From Oribacterium asaccharolyticum ACB7 (GTDB lineage: Bacteria; Bacillota; Clostridia; Lachnospirales; Lachnospiraceae), in the NCBI RefSeq assembly GCF_000238075.1, contig NZ_JH414504.1, positions 1,064,944 to 1,128,943 on the forward strand: 64,000 bases of DNA, given 5' to 3'. The position numbers were made by a program, and so were the translations under genes. Below are positions 16,492 through 25,349 of this stretch, one piece after another; the first letter of the stretch is position 1; the number at the start of each line of letters is the position of its first letter. The notes below the pieces were generated by a model. It was not told where the DNA came from. It worked only from the letters and a program-made list of their open reading frames with translations, and made no database searches.

Positions 16492-17418
16492 TTAGTTTGG
16501 AAAACGCAAAGTGAAGCAGCTTCCCACTGCCACGGTAGATTCTACCGATACGGAAATCTGCAAAAATCCGGCAATCTTCTGCACCATATAGAGTCCCAGT
16601 CCGCTGGACTTCTCCGTAGCCCTGCCATTAAAGCCGGAATAGCCCAGGTCAAATATTTTCTTTAAGTCGGAAGAGGGAATTCCGATACCCGTATCCTGTA
16701 TCCGAAGAGAGGAACTTTCCCGCTCAAAAGAGAAGGTGATACTGCCTTCTTTCGTGTACTTTAGAGCATTGGAAAGAAGCTGCTCTAAGAGAATCGAAAG
16801 CCATTTTTCATCGCTAATCACTTCCGCTTTTTCTCCGTTGCCATCCGTGCTGAACCCCTCATAGTGAAGAGATAGTTGTTTTTCAATAAAAATGGGCGCG
16901 TACTTTTTGAACAGACGTTTTAAACAGGCTTCCAAATCCACCGGATGAATATCCATGTCGGCAGAACGGTTCTGCATTTTCAAATAGTTCATCGCCATGT
17001 TGCTGTACTCTTCGATATAGAACATTTGCTCTTCGAGCTTCTTTTTATGCTCACTTTCCGTTTTTCGAAGAAGAAGCTTAGACACGGTAATCGGTGTTTT
17101 AATCTGATGCACCCAGAGAAGAAAATACTCGGAAAGCTCCCTTTTTTCCTCTATCCGCCTGCGTTCTTCTTCCTTTTTCTCTATTTCCAGCCGCTCCAAG
17201 GCTTTTTCCAAGCTTTCCTTCCGGACAAAGGAAAAGTAGCCCGGGACAAGATAGACAAAGAGCAAAAAGCCGCTCAGCTCCGCCCCTAAAACAAAATAAT
17301 TCCAAGGCAAATGCCCAAAGAAAAAAATCCCTCCGAAAAGGGACAGCAAAAGCAGGAAAAACCCTAATAAATCTGATTTTGTTTGAAGATACGCCGGTAT
17401 CCGGTTTTTTATCTGCAT
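16492..17418 (-). CDS. BceS-type intramembrane-sensing histidine kinase
   Basis: 308 residues. Two closely spaced membrane helices (about 18-36 and 40-58) with almost no external loop, as in intramembrane-sensing kinases that rely on a Bce transporter for input. H-box WVHQIKTPITVSKLL, N-box LLSNALKYTKEG, G1 IQDTGIGIP, G2 SSGLGLYMVQK. Starts after the response regulator with a 27-bp gap; the AAAGGAGG site is rather far from the ATG. Confidence 0.9.
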   Translation of the reverse strand: MQIKNRIPAYLQTKSDLLGFFLLLLSLFGGIFFFGHLPWNYFVLGAELSGFLLFVYLVPGYFSFVRKESLEKALERLEIEKKEEERRRIEEKRELSEYFLLWVHQIKTPITVSKLLLRKTESEHKKKLEEQMFYIEEYSNMAMNYLKMQNRSADMDIHPVDLEACLKRLFKKYAPIFIEKQLSLHYEGFSTDGNGEKAEVISDEKWLSILLEQLLSNALKYTKEGSITFSFERESSSLRIQDTGIGIPSSDLKKIFDLGYSGFNGRATEKSSGLGLYMVQKIAGFLQISVSVESTVAVGSCFTLRFPN

Positions 17419-17445
17419 CGTGGTTTTTCCGCCTCCTTTTAATCA

Positions 17446-18123
17446 CTACTTTTCTAACGCTAAAAAATACCCAATCCCTTTCTTGGTTTGGATCAAATCC
17501 TCTAAGCCCACAGCAGAAAGCTTCTTTCGGAGCCTTGTGATATTGACGGAAAGGGTGTTGTCATCCAGAAAATCCTCTCCCTGCCAACAATGGTTCATGA
17601 TTTCCTCTCTTTTTGAAATTCCTCCCTTGGCTAAGAATAAACACTCCAAGATGAGCAGTTCCGTCTTTGTTAAGTCGATCCGAAAGTCTTCTCTCTGAAG
17701 AGCTGCCTTTGCTAAATCCAGCTGCAATCCATGAAAGGAAAGCTTGTCCTGCACTGCGATATATTCATAGGTTCTTCGAAGCAGCGCCTGAATCTTCGCC
17801 CTTGTCACATATAAATCAATGGGCTTCACGATATAATCATCCGCCCCGAATTGCATAGCCTGTACCATGTCCATGGACTCGCTGTGGGAAGAAAGAAAGA
17901 GGATGGGAACATGGGAAAACTTACGGATTCTTTCCGTCCAATAAAAGCCGTTGTAAAAAGGTAAGCTAATATCCATTAGAATCAGCTCCGGATTGCATTC
18001 TTCCACTTCATCACTCACCCTTTGAAAATTCTTTACGGATTCTACCGTATAGCCCCATTGCATAAGCTCATCCTTTAACAGCCTTACGATATTTTCTTCA
18101 TCTTCTACAATAAAAATCTTCAT
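17446..18123 (-). CDS. BceR-type response regulator
   Basis: 225 residues, OmpR family. Receiver domain with EDE (7-9), phospho-acceptor Asp in LILMDISLPFYNG (about 52), Ser/Thr in FLSSHS and Lys in IVKPID. Winged helix from about 128 ending in IQTKKGIGYFLA. Preceded by the 4Fe-4S protein gene on the same strand with a 34-bp gap. Confidence 0.92.
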   Translation of the reverse strand: MKIFIVEDEENIVRLLKDELMQWGYTVESVKNFQRVSDEVEECNPELILMDISLPFYNGFYWTERIRKFSHVPILFLSSHSESMDMVQAMQFGADDYIVKPIDLYVTRAKIQALLRRTYEYIAVQDKLSFHGLQLDLAKAALQREDFRIDLTKTELLILECLFLAKGGISKREEIMNHCWQGEDFLDDNTLSVNITRLRKKLSAVGLEDLIQTKKGIGYFLALEK

Positions 18124-18157
18124 ATTCCGGCCTCACCTAATCTATCCTTTTTTTCCC

Positions 18158-18988
18158 TTACAGCGCCCTCTTCGGGCAGACCTTTACACATTCCATACAC
18201 AGGATGCAATCCGTCCCGTTTTTTCTCTTCCTGGAATTGTCCGTCATTTCCACATCCATGGGGCAGACCCTCTTACATTTTCCGCAGGAAATGCATTTAT
18301 TCTCATCACAACGAATCCGTACCAAAGAAAAATAACTCATGGGCTTTAGAAATACGGTAACCGGGCAAATGTATTTGCAGAAAGCCCGATTATCCTTGCA
18401 AAGAAAAGCCAGAGCAATCCCCACAAGATAATAGGCGAGATTTCCGATAAGGAAAGCCCAAAACATAATCCTTTCCAAGTTTCCTACCTTCAAAAGAAAC
18501 AAAGCGGAAACAAAGAGGAAAGACAAAGCAAACGTCAGATAGCGAATCCAGCCAATATTTTTTCGAGGAAGCGCTCTCGTTTTATAGGGTAGAAAATCCA
18601 AAACCATGGCAGTCCAGCAGGCATAACCGCAGAAGCCTCTTCCAAAAATCAGCGGCCCGAAGATTTTTGCCACGGCATAATGAATGGTAGCCGCCTCGAA
18701 AACACCGGTGAACAAGTAGTACCAAAATCCCTCAATTTGCATATTTTCCCGGTTGATAAGCCCTAAATAAACAAGCATATAGAGTCCCACCAGAAGCTGT
18801 ACAATACGGCGGGCATAGGGATATTTTCTTCCAAGCAGAAAAATTCCGAAAGATAGTGAGATTCCAATATAGCTAAAGTTGAAAAGATAAAAAAGATTAT
18901 GCTTCGTAAGCCAAAGACTCACCGCAACCGCTTCAAAAATGCCGCCGATCAGAAGCACCAAAGCATATTTTTTCAAGAAATCGCGCAA
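18158..18988 (-). CDS. Polytopic membrane protein with 4Fe-4S ferredoxin domain (NapH/YccM-like)
   Basis: 276 residues, TTG start at 18988 supported by AGGAG six bases upstream. About six membrane helices carry the FGRGFCGYACWTAMVLDF and CKYICPVTVFLKP segments typical of the NapH/CcoG group. The C-terminus has two clusters, CISCGKCKRVCPMD and CILCMECVKVCPK. Expected to move electrons across or along the membrane; the partner is not visible nearby. Probably shares a transcript with the Bce regulators, though a functional link is not obvious. Confidence 0.82.
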   Translation of the reverse strand: MRDFLKKYALVLLIGGIFEAVAVSLWLTKHNLFYLFNFSYIGISLSFGIFLLGRKYPYARRIVQLLVGLYMLVYLGLINRENMQIEGFWYYLFTGVFEAATIHYAVAKIFGPLIFGRGFCGYACWTAMVLDFLPYKTRALPRKNIGWIRYLTFALSFLFVSALFLLKVGNLERIMFWAFLIGNLAYYLVGIALAFLCKDNRAFCKYICPVTVFLKPMSYFSLVRIRCDENKCISCGKCKRVCPMDVEMTDNSRKRKNGTDCILCMECVKVCPKRAL

Positions 18989-19319
18989 AGAAAGCTCCTC
19001 TCCCGTGTAAATCCATTCTTTTTAGTCCTAGAGGGTAAAACCGGGCTATAGGACTACTCTGAGTTATAGGACAAAATATATTGCCAAAAGTTTGTCTCAG
19101 TAAATTGTATGCTTATCGTTTCTTATTTTCAAGTTCTAGCGAATAAACACCGGAATCCTAAAGCTACTAAACCAAATCCTTATAATGGGTAACACTACAA
19201 TGTCTTGACGAATATTATCCTATTTCATAGAATTTATGGACTGGAGAATATCTAAACTGTATAAAAGTATTCTTTTGAAAAATTATTAAAAGTAATAAAC
19301 AAAAAGGAGTGTAAGGGGT
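18989..19319. other. Gene-free intergenic region
   Basis: AT-rich stretch between divergent genes. I see a weak inverted repeat (AGTCCTA 19024-19030, TAGGACT 19049-19055) and an AAAAAGGAG site before the next gene, but no clear promoter pair and no RNA gene. Confidence 0.5.
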
Positions 19320-20666
19320 ATGCCATTATTTTCAGGAACAGACCTAGTCTTATATTTTTTCTTTTACGGCTTTTTTGCCTGGATTACCGCCACTATTTTT
19401 GTAAGCCTAAAGGAACAGTGCTACAGAAATTTTGGAATTTTAAATCTTCCAATCTTGGTTCAACCTGCACTAATCATGATTTTCTTAATTTTCCTATCCT
19501 CCGGAAAAAGGGTCAGCACGCCGGGATTACTATTTATGACCTTTCTTTATGGTATTTTTACAGACAACATATCTTTATTTTTTCTACATAAATTTTATCA
19601 AAATAAGAACAGCCGGGAAATTTTCCCAAAAGGAAATCTGAAAATCTCTGCTGCTTACTCTATACTCCTTACTATTCCGGGATATGTCCTGCTAAAGAGC
19701 TTCCACCCGCTTCTTTTTTCTGTGGTCTCTTTGCTTCCACTTTCTCTTGTTCACCTCCTTGCTGCTCTCCTCTTGCTTTCCCTTGTTTCCGATATTGTTT
19801 TGCTCTATCTTCTTCCCAGAAAATACTACATAAAGCAGGAAGAAATTTTGGCTCACAATAGAAAACTGCGATTAGGAGAATGGATTTCCCGAGGTATTTG
19901 GAATAGAATTTACCGCCAATATCCAAGTCTTTTAGCAGAAAATGAAGAAAACTCTGTAGAAAATGGAGCTTCTCCATCTGCAGGAATTGCCGCCTCCGAT
20001 CAATTCCTGCAACAACAAGGAATTATTTTTGCCGAAGGAATTCACTTTTATAAACTGATTTGGATGCTGCTCATTACCTCTTTTATGGGAGATATCATTG
20101 AAACCGTCTATGTCTTTCTGACAGCCCACATCCTGATGCGGCGTTCCAGTTTGGTGCTCGGTCCATTCAGTATTGTCTGGGGTTTAGGCGCGGTTATCCT
20201 AACACTGGTGCTCAGTAAGGTCAAAAAGCAGAATAATCTTTCCATCTTCATTGCCGGATTCTTCTTTGGTGGAGCCTTTGAATATCTCTGCTCCGTATTC
20301 ACCGAGGTTTTCTTTGGCATGAAGTTTTGGGATTATTCCCATATGCCCTTTAACATAGACGGAAGAACCAATCTCCTGTTTATGATTTTTTGGGGAATCG
20401 TTTCTGTGCTTTGGTTTCATTACGCCTACCCTCCTATTTCCCGGTTTATTGAAAAGATACCGCCTATCCTGGGTTCCGTGCTGGCAATAGCTATTGCTAT
20501 ATTTTTCCTTTCCGACTCCATGGTTACCGCCATGGTCATGGTAAGAGCCACGGATCGAAAAGAACATCCGGAGCCAAGAAATGCTATAGAAAGCTTTATA
20601 GATCAGGAGTATCCGGAAAATGTAGTCCGTGCCCTCTGGCCCAATATGAATTTTCTTGGCGAATAG
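19320..20666 (+). CDS. PF06541-type (CmpB-like) membrane protein
   Basis: 448 residues, many membrane helices. The C-terminal half (about 240-400) is the putative ABC-transporter type IV domain: GDIIETVYVFLTAHILMRRSS, LGPFSIVWGLGAV, FFFGGAFEYLCSVFTEVFFG and FWDYSHMPFNIDGR. The N-terminal half looks like a second, diverged copy (FFFYGFFAWITATIFVSLKE). No ATPase gene lies beside it. Function unknown. Ends before a strong terminator. Confidence 0.75.
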   Translation: MPLFSGTDLVLYFFFYGFFAWITATIFVSLKEQCYRNFGILNLPILVQPALIMIFLIFLSSGKRVSTPGLLFMTFLYGIFTDNISLFFLHKFYQNKNSREIFPKGNLKISAAYSILLTIPGYVLLKSFHPLLFSVVSLLPLSLVHLLAALLLLSLVSDIVLLYLLPRKYYIKQEEILAHNRKLRLGEWISRGIWNRIYRQYPSLLAENEENSVENGASPSAGIAASDQFLQQQGIIFAEGIHFYKLIWMLLITSFMGDIIETVYVFLTAHILMRRSSLVLGPFSIVWGLGAVILTLVLSKVKKQNNLSIFIAGFFFGGAFEYLCSVFTEVFFGMKFWDYSHMPFNIDGRTNLLFMIFWGIVSVLWFHYAYPPISRFIEKIPPILGSVLAIAIAIFFLSDSMVTAMVMVRATDRKEHPEPRNAIESFIDQEYPENVVRALWPNMNFLGE

Positions 20667-20751
20667 CCAACGGCTGATGCCGGAGTAGATGTTCCTGTCC
20701 TAATGGATAAGCTAGAAAGCGGACAGACAAGAATCCTATCCAGAGTCTGCA

Positions 20752-20779
20752 AAAAAGAGCGGGATTCCCGCTCTTTTTC
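20752..20779. terminator. Bidirectional intrinsic terminator
   Basis: AAAAAGAGCGGGA and its complement with a tiny centre, flanked by A- and T-runs. Suits both the plus-strand PF06541 gene and the minus-strand malate carrier that converge on it. Confidence 0.9.
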
Positions 20780-20840
20780 TATCCTTCGTTTATGGGCATA
20801 GCTACTGCCCCAAATGAAGTCTTAATATTTTTCATTTCCT

Positions 20841-21788
20841 TTATCCCAGTAAAGTCATCACTACAGGTACGACAACGACAAACAGCACCGTACTGATAGT
20901 TACCACATTGGTGGAAAACTCCACATCTCCGTCTCCCTGACTGGCAAGGATTGGGAGAACCGCAAGAGCCGGCGCGGCAGACTGAATCACGAAGGTATTG
21001 AACTCCTTCGTGGGTAAGCCCTTTCCGGTAAAGTAGAGTAAAACATACATAATAACCGGAGCCAGAATAAAACGTCCCACAATCGTCACTACGGTATCCT
21101 TATCAAAGTGGATACTCTTTAGCCCTGCCTTTGCAAGAATAATACCAATGTAAATTAATGACAAGGGCGTTACGATGTTTCCGATGTAGGTCAGGGTATT
21201 TCCTGCGAAGGTCGGTACCGGAATCCGTAAAACGAGGAATACCAGTGCAATCAGGAACCCCACCAAGGGTGCCGGTAAAAGCTTCTTCCAGTCAAACTTT
21301 GTTCCTTTTTTCTTTTCTCCTCCTACACTGTCCGTAGTCATGATGTAAACTCCCAGCGTCCAGGTAGAAATTGTATTTGTAATATAGTAAATCAGAAAAT
21401 AGGGAAGGGCATCGTCTCCGAAGAGTGCCACATTTAAAGGTAAGCCGATGAAAATGGTGTTGGCATTTACAAAGGTATTGATCATAGTGCCTCGTCTTCC
21501 GGCACGCACACCGAAAACTTTCACCGCCAAAAAGCCAAAGACATAGGTCAGGGCAAAGGCGCCGAAGGTGTACAGCAATCCACCGGAAAGGCTAATGAGC
21601 TTATCCACAGTGAGATACTTTAAAACCGAGACAAAGATCGATACCGGTAAAGCTACATTCATAATCAGGCGGGAAAGGTTCGGTCCGAAGCTCTCTGAAA
21701 ACCATCCCTTTGTCTGTAGGATATAGCCCAGAGCAATAATCACAATAATGGGAATAATGCTCTGAATCGAGGTGAGAAATACAGTCAT
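20841..21788 (-). CDS. mleP: AEC-family malate permease (MleP-like)
   Basis: 315 residues from ATG 21788, behind AAAGGAGGGG; the frame opens earlier inside the enzyme gene. Ten hydrophobic helices in the auxin-efflux-carrier fold (IIPIIVIIALGYIL at the start, conserved ANTIFIGLPL and QSAAPALAVLPILA). It follows the malolactic enzyme by 11 bp, the same order as mleS-mleP of lactic acid bacteria, so L-malate uptake or malate/lactate exchange is the likely role. Confidence 0.85.
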   Translation of the reverse strand: MTVFLTSIQSIIPIIVIIALGYILQTKGWFSESFGPNLSRLIMNVALPVSIFVSVLKYLTVDKLISLSGGLLYTFGAFALTYVFGFLAVKVFGVRAGRRGTMINTFVNANTIFIGLPLNVALFGDDALPYFLIYYITNTISTWTLGVYIMTTDSVGGEKKKGTKFDWKKLLPAPLVGFLIALVFLVLRIPVPTFAGNTLTYIGNIVTPLSLIYIGIILAKAGLKSIHFDKDTVVTIVGRFILAPVIMYVLLYFTGKGLPTKEFNTFVIQSAAPALAVLPILASQGDGDVEFSTNVVTISTVLFVVVVPVVMTLLG

Positions 21789-21799
21789 TTTCCCCTCCT

Positions 21800-23425
21800 T
21801 TATTGATACTTCGGATACCACTTAAAGTCATGCACTGCCTTCACCATATCCTGCTCCTTGGCACGGGCAAGTCCCTGCTCCTTGGCCTTCTTCGCTACCG
21901 CTTCCGCAACCTTAATGGAAACCTCGCCCACATACTTGAAAGGCGGAAGCACCGGTGCGCCGGGCTTTGTAATATCGGTAATACCGGAGAGAGAATCCGC
22001 AGCTGCCGCGATCATTTCGTCGGTGAGGAGGCTCGCCTCCGATGCCAGCATACCAAGACCGAGTCCCGGATAAATTAAGGCATTATTCGCCTGTCCAATT
22101 ACATAGTTTACGCCTTTATAGGACACATCGTCTGCGGGAATACCCGTTGCCACGAAAGCCTTTCCGTCAGACCAGGTGATTAAATCCTCTGCGCTTGCCT
22201 CCGCAAGCTCTGTCGGGTTAGACAGTGGGAAAATGCAGGGGCGCTCCGTATTCTTACACATTGCCTCTACAACTTCTTGCGTAAAGGTTCCCGGTACAGT
22301 GGAAGTTCCCACTAGAATGGTTGCCTTTACTGTCCGTACCACTTCGGCAAGATCCGTCAACTTGTCTGCATTCGGAAAATCGGAACGTTTTTTTGCAAAG
22401 GGACGTTGCTCGGGTGTCAAATCCTCCATGTCGTCAAAAAGCAGACCCTGCTTGTCCACCATAAAGAAGCGCTTGTAAGCCTCTTCCTCGGAAAGACCCT
22501 CTCTTACCATTTCCCGATGGACTCTGGAGGCAATACCGGCTCCTGCCGTACCTCCGCCAAAGCAGAGATAAACCTGATTCGTCAGCTTCTGTCCGGAAAT
22601 CGCCATCGCTGCAAAAACGCCGCCCAGTGTCACGATTCCTGTTCCCTGAATATCATCGTTGAAGGTCGGAATCTGCTTCCGATATTTCTCCAATATATTG
22701 GCTGCATTTCCTCTTCCAAAATCCTCCCAGTGCAGATAGAGCTTCGGGAAAAGGCGCTCTGCGGTCTGTACAAACTGCTCAATAAAATCGTAGTAACGGT
22801 CTCCGCGAACTCTCTCATGACGATTGCCAAGGTAACGCGGATTGTTACGAAGCTCTTCTCTGTTCGTTCCGCCGTCAATCACAAGAGGCAAAACGTAGGA
22901 GGGATTGATTCCTGCTGCGCCGGTATACACCATGAGCTTTCCTACGGAAATGTCTACCCCGTTGGTTCCCCAGTCTCCGATTCCAAGAATCCCCTCCGCG
23001 TCAGTCACCACGATAAGCCGAATTTCTCTGTCTTCCGCCGCATTTTTCAAGGTCTTCTCAATATTCTCGGGGTGATTGATATCCAGATATGCCGCATACT
23101 GTGGATCTACAAAGAGATCGCTATAGTGCTCAATGGTTTCTGCAATGGTCGGGTCATAAACAATGGGGTTGAATTCTGCGAGATGCTGAGAAAAAAGATA
23201 GTAGAAGAGCGTACGATTGGTGTTGAAAATCTGCATCAAGAAGAGCCGCTTTTCCAGATTATTTGCCTTCGTCTGCATCTGTGCGTAGGTTTCTTCCGCC
23301 TGCTCTTCAATGGTCTGCACGTGGGGCGGTAAAAGTCCGATAAGACCTAATTTTTCCCTTTCCTCCATGGTAAATGCCGTGCCCTTGTTTAAAAAGGGGT
23401 TGTTCAAAATTTCGTGTGCTTTCAT
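21800..23425 (-). CDS. mleS: Malolactic enzyme (malic-enzyme family)
   Basis: 541 residues from ATG 23425 (GTGAGGA upstream; the in-frame GTG overlaps it). Converts L-malate to L-lactate and CO2 using NAD and Mn2+. The sequence tracks lactic-acid-bacterial malolactic enzymes closely from the start ([48 protein letters not shown]). Catalytic and cofactor motifs: [43 protein letters not shown] plain NAD-malic enzyme is the alternative; the malate-carrier neighbour and length favour malolactic. Malolactic conversion yields proton motive force and acid resistance. Confidence 0.85.
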   Translation of the reverse strand: MKAHEILNNPFLNKGTAFTMEEREKLGLIGLLPPHVQTIEEQAEETYAQMQTKANNLEKRLFLMQIFNTNRTLFYYLFSQHLAEFNPIVYDPTIAETIEHYSDLFVDPQYAAYLDINHPENIEKTLKNAAEDREIRLIVVTDAEGILGIGDWGTNGVDISVGKLMVYTGAAGINPSYVLPLVIDGGTNREELRNNPRYLGNRHERVRGDRYYDFIEQFVQTAERLFPKLYLHWEDFGRGNAANILEKYRKQIPTFNDDIQGTGIVTLGGVFAAMAISGQKLTNQVYLCFGGGTAGAGIASRVHREMVREGLSEEEAYKRFFMVDKQGLLFDDMEDLTPEQRPFAKKRSDFPNADKLTDLAEVVRTVKATILVGTSTVPGTFTQEVVEAMCKNTERPCIFPLSNPTELAEASAEDLITWSDGKAFVATGIPADDVSYKGVNYVIGQANNALIYPGLGLGMLASEASLLTDEMIAAAADSLSGITDITKPGAPVLPPFKYVGEVSIKVAEAVAKKAKEQGLARAKEQDMVKAVHDFKWYPKYQ

Positions 23426-23493
23426 AAGATTCCTCACTCTCTCTGAAAAGGGATATTCCCCGTGAAGATGGATGAACCATCGTGTGTCCGTGC

Positions 23494-23522
23494 ACTATAA
23501 CATCGGTATAAATTTAATGCAA
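23494..23522 (-). promoter_or_regulatory. Promoter of the malolactic operon
   Basis: Minus-strand -35 TTGCAT (23522-23517), 17-bp spacer, -10 TATAGT (23499-23494), about 70 bp before the mleS ATG. Confidence 0.6.
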
Positions 23523-23552
23523 CGCAGCTATAAATTATTTAACAGAAAGTTC

Positions 23553-23564
23553 ACAGGGCCCTGT
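23553..23564. promoter_or_regulatory. Perfect 12-bp palindrome upstream of the mle promoter
   Basis: ACAGGGCCCTGT, centred 36-37 bp upstream of the -35 box, a place where an activator could bind. GC-rich in an otherwise AT-rich gap. The regulator is unknown; mle operons elsewhere use a LysR-type activator. Confidence 0.35.
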
Positions 23565-23660
23565 TTATGTTACCCAAAAAGGTTACAGGCGTCTTGCGGT
23601 CATGGATATTGCGTATTATGAGGAAATCTTGTAAAAGATGCATATTGTAATGACAAGATG

Positions 23661-23689
23661 TTGATATTAGATAAATTTTGTTTTATCCT
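23661..23689 (+). promoter_or_regulatory. Possible dinJ-yafQ promoter
   Basis: -35 TTGATA (23661-23666), 17-bp spacer, -10 TATCCT (23684-23689), 60 bp before the antitoxin ATG. Confidence 0.4.
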
Positions 23690-23749
23690 ATCATTCAGAC
23701 AATGAACTATTAATTGTAAATCGGGAAGAAGAAATTGGAGGTACTTTGC

Positions 23750-24022
23750 ATGGCAACAACAAATTTAAACATCAGAACCGATAAGGATATTAAAGAGCAG
23801 GCGGATCAGATTTTCTCCGAGCTGGGACTGAATATGACTACTGCCATTAATATGTTTCTTAGAACAACTATCCGTGAAAACGGGATTCCCTTTTCTTTAA
23901 AACTGGATACTCCAAATGAAGAGACAGTTGCTGCTATCGAGGAAGGACGCCGTATTGCCTTAGATAGTAGCGTAAAATCCTATAAAACTATGGATGAACT
24001 CAAGGCGGCTTTGGAAGTATGA
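23750..24022 (+). CDS. dinJ: RelB/DinJ-family antitoxin
   Basis: 90 residues from ATG 23750 behind GGAGG. Ribbon-helix-helix N-terminus (TTNLNIRTDKDIKEQADQIF, then LGLNMTTAINMFLR) as in DinJ. The C-terminal part, with DSSVKSYKTMDELKAAL, would bind the toxin. Stop overlaps the toxin start (ATGA). Confidence 0.9.
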   Translation: MATTNLNIRTDKDIKEQADQIFSELGLNMTTAINMFLRTTIRENGIPFSLKLDTPNEETVAAIEEGRRIALDSSVKSYKTMDELKAALEV

Positions 24023-24300
24023 AATACGAAGTCAAGTTCACTAATCTGTTTAAGAAAGATCTTAAGCTCGCTAAAAAACAGAATAAAGATTTAAATAAAC
24101 TATTTGATGTAGTAAATATTCTAGCAGAAGGCGGCATGTTAGAGGAAAAATATCGAGATCATGACCTATCCGGTAAGTATAAGGGTACAAGAGAATGTCA
24201 TATTGAACCAGATTGGTTGTTAGTATACGAAATTCAAAATGACGTTCTCGTCCTTATGCTCTACCGTCTTGGAACTCACTCGGAATTATTTAAGAGATGA
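24019..24300 (+). CDS. yafQ: YafQ-family mRNA interferase toxin
   Basis: 93 residues of the RelE fold. YafQ features are clear: FKKDLKLAKKQNKDLNKL, LEEKYRDHDLSGKYKGTRECHIEPDWLLVYEI and the terminal LYRLGTHSELF, with the catalytic His, Asp and final His retained. Overlaps dinJ by 4 bp. Full length. Confidence 0.9.
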   Translation: MKYEVKFTNLFKKDLKLAKKQNKDLNKLFDVVNILAEGGMLEEKYRDHDLSGKYKGTRECHIEPDWLLVYEIQNDVLVLMLYRLGTHSELFKR

Positions 24301-24334
24301 GCTGGAAAATTAAACTATTTTATATTTTCAATGT

Positions 24335-24907
24335 TTAATTCATTTCCTCTCCCCACTCCTTCAGAAACTCCTCCATGAGCTTATCCCTTTTCTCTGCCAT
24401 CTTCTTGGCTGAAGGAGTATTTAATTCCTTAGAAACCAGTAAAAGCTTGTCATAAAAATGCTCGATGGAATTCTCCAAGCTCCTACCGTGGCTTCCACCA
24501 AATTGAAAGCATCGAGCAATACCGATAGCGCCAATCGCTTCCAGACGGTCTGCATCCTGCACGATTTTTCCCTCAATAGTCTCCGGAACTCTCCCTCTAT
24601 TTTTACTAAAAGAAACGGAATTGATATTTCTGCATATTTCCTCAATTCGCTCTTCGGAAAGACCCTCCTCCTGCAAGAAGCTTCTGGCATTGGCATTGTT
24701 TTCTGTATGGAAAAGCTTATGATCATCGCAATCATGTAGGAGAGCGGAAAGCGCAATAATTTCCTCTTCTCCCTGCCCTTCCGCTTTAGCAATCGACATC
24801 GCATTTTTATATACTCGCAAACTGTGGGAAAGGTCGTGCCCATCTCCATTTCCCTGAAAAAGCTTTGTGATATAGTCTACCGCCCTTTCGATTCTGCTTT
24901 CTCCCAT
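24335..24907 (-). CDS. HD-domain phosphohydrolase
   Basis: 190 residues. Metal-binding HD motif: GHDLSHSLRVYKNA (His and later Asp of the fold) and LLHDCDDHK; a further QDADRLEAIGAIGIAR helix is typical of this small HD subgroup. Hydrolyses phosphate esters of unknown identity. Starts 11 bp after the HigA stop, likely the same transcript. Confidence 0.8.
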   Translation of the reverse strand: MGESRIERAVDYITKLFQGNGDGHDLSHSLRVYKNAMSIAKAEGQGEEEIIALSALLHDCDDHKLFHTENNANARSFLQEEGLSEERIEEICRNINSVSFSKNRGRVPETIEGKIVQDADRLEAIGAIGIARCFQFGGSHGRSLENSIEHFYDKLLLVSKELNTPSAKKMAEKRDKLMEEFLKEWGEEMN

Positions 24908-24918
24908 ACACTTACCCT

Positions 24919-25224
24919 CTATAACGCCACTGTATTTTCCGTAGGCAAACTCGGAAAAGCAATAACATTATTGACAATATTCTGCTCTGCCTCCCAGATG
25001 GTAAGCTTTTGCTGCATATTCATCCAGCTCTCAACGGAAGTTCCGGTGGCTCTACTAATACGAATCGCCATTTCCGGGCTCAGAGAAACCTTTTCATGAA
25101 CAAATTCCGAAAGAGCTTTCCTACTAATCCCTAACATTCCGGCAGCTTCTGTAATCGATAAATTTAATGGTTTCAAAACATCCTCAAAAAATACAGTTCC
25201 CGGATGTGTCGGTTTTCTTTTCAT
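24919..25224 (-). CDS. higA: HigA-family antitoxin (XRE helix-turn-helix)
   Basis: 101 residues from ATG 25224 behind AAGGAG. The HigA signature PTHPGTVFFEDVLKPL is followed by the HTH ITEAAGMLGISRKALSEFVHEK and MAIRISRATGTSVESWMNMQ. In intact modules higB lies just upstream; here only a short higB-like tail remains, so this is an orphan antitoxin. Confidence 0.85.
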   Translation of the reverse strand: MKRKPTHPGTVFFEDVLKPLNLSITEAAGMLGISRKALSEFVHEKVSLSPEMAIRISRATGTSVESWMNMQQKLTIWEAEQNIVNNVIAFPSLPTENTVAL

Positions 25225-25244
25225 AGTTGGTCTCCTTACTTCAA

Positions 25245-25349
25245 TCAATGATAATCTTGATAATCCACTAAATAGGCATCCTGTCCTTCAAAGTAAAATG
25301 TCACTATACATCTGGTTTTTAACGTAACCTCCCGCGTTACAAATGTCAA
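25245..25349 (-). pseudogene. HigB toxin C-terminal remnant
   Basis: 34 codons ending RCIVTFYFEGQDAYLVDYQDYH then TGA. The ending matches HigB toxins (usual NWRITF...VYDVDYQDYH), while the first two thirds of the toxin are missing. The fragment abuts the dinB stop; a TTG behind GGAGG could start a short peptide, but that site belongs to the end of dinB. Deletion of the 5' part is the simplest reading. Confidence 0.65.

Noticed and set aside
22406..23332. A 308-codon plus-strand frame opposite mleS
   Set aside because: Antisense to the malolactic enzyme; composition and lack of motifs mark it as a shadow frame.
25245..25349. A genuine 34-residue gene starting at TTG 25349
   Set aside because: The apparent ribosome-binding site belongs to the end of dinB, and the product matches only the C-terminal end of HigB, which fits a deletion remnant better.
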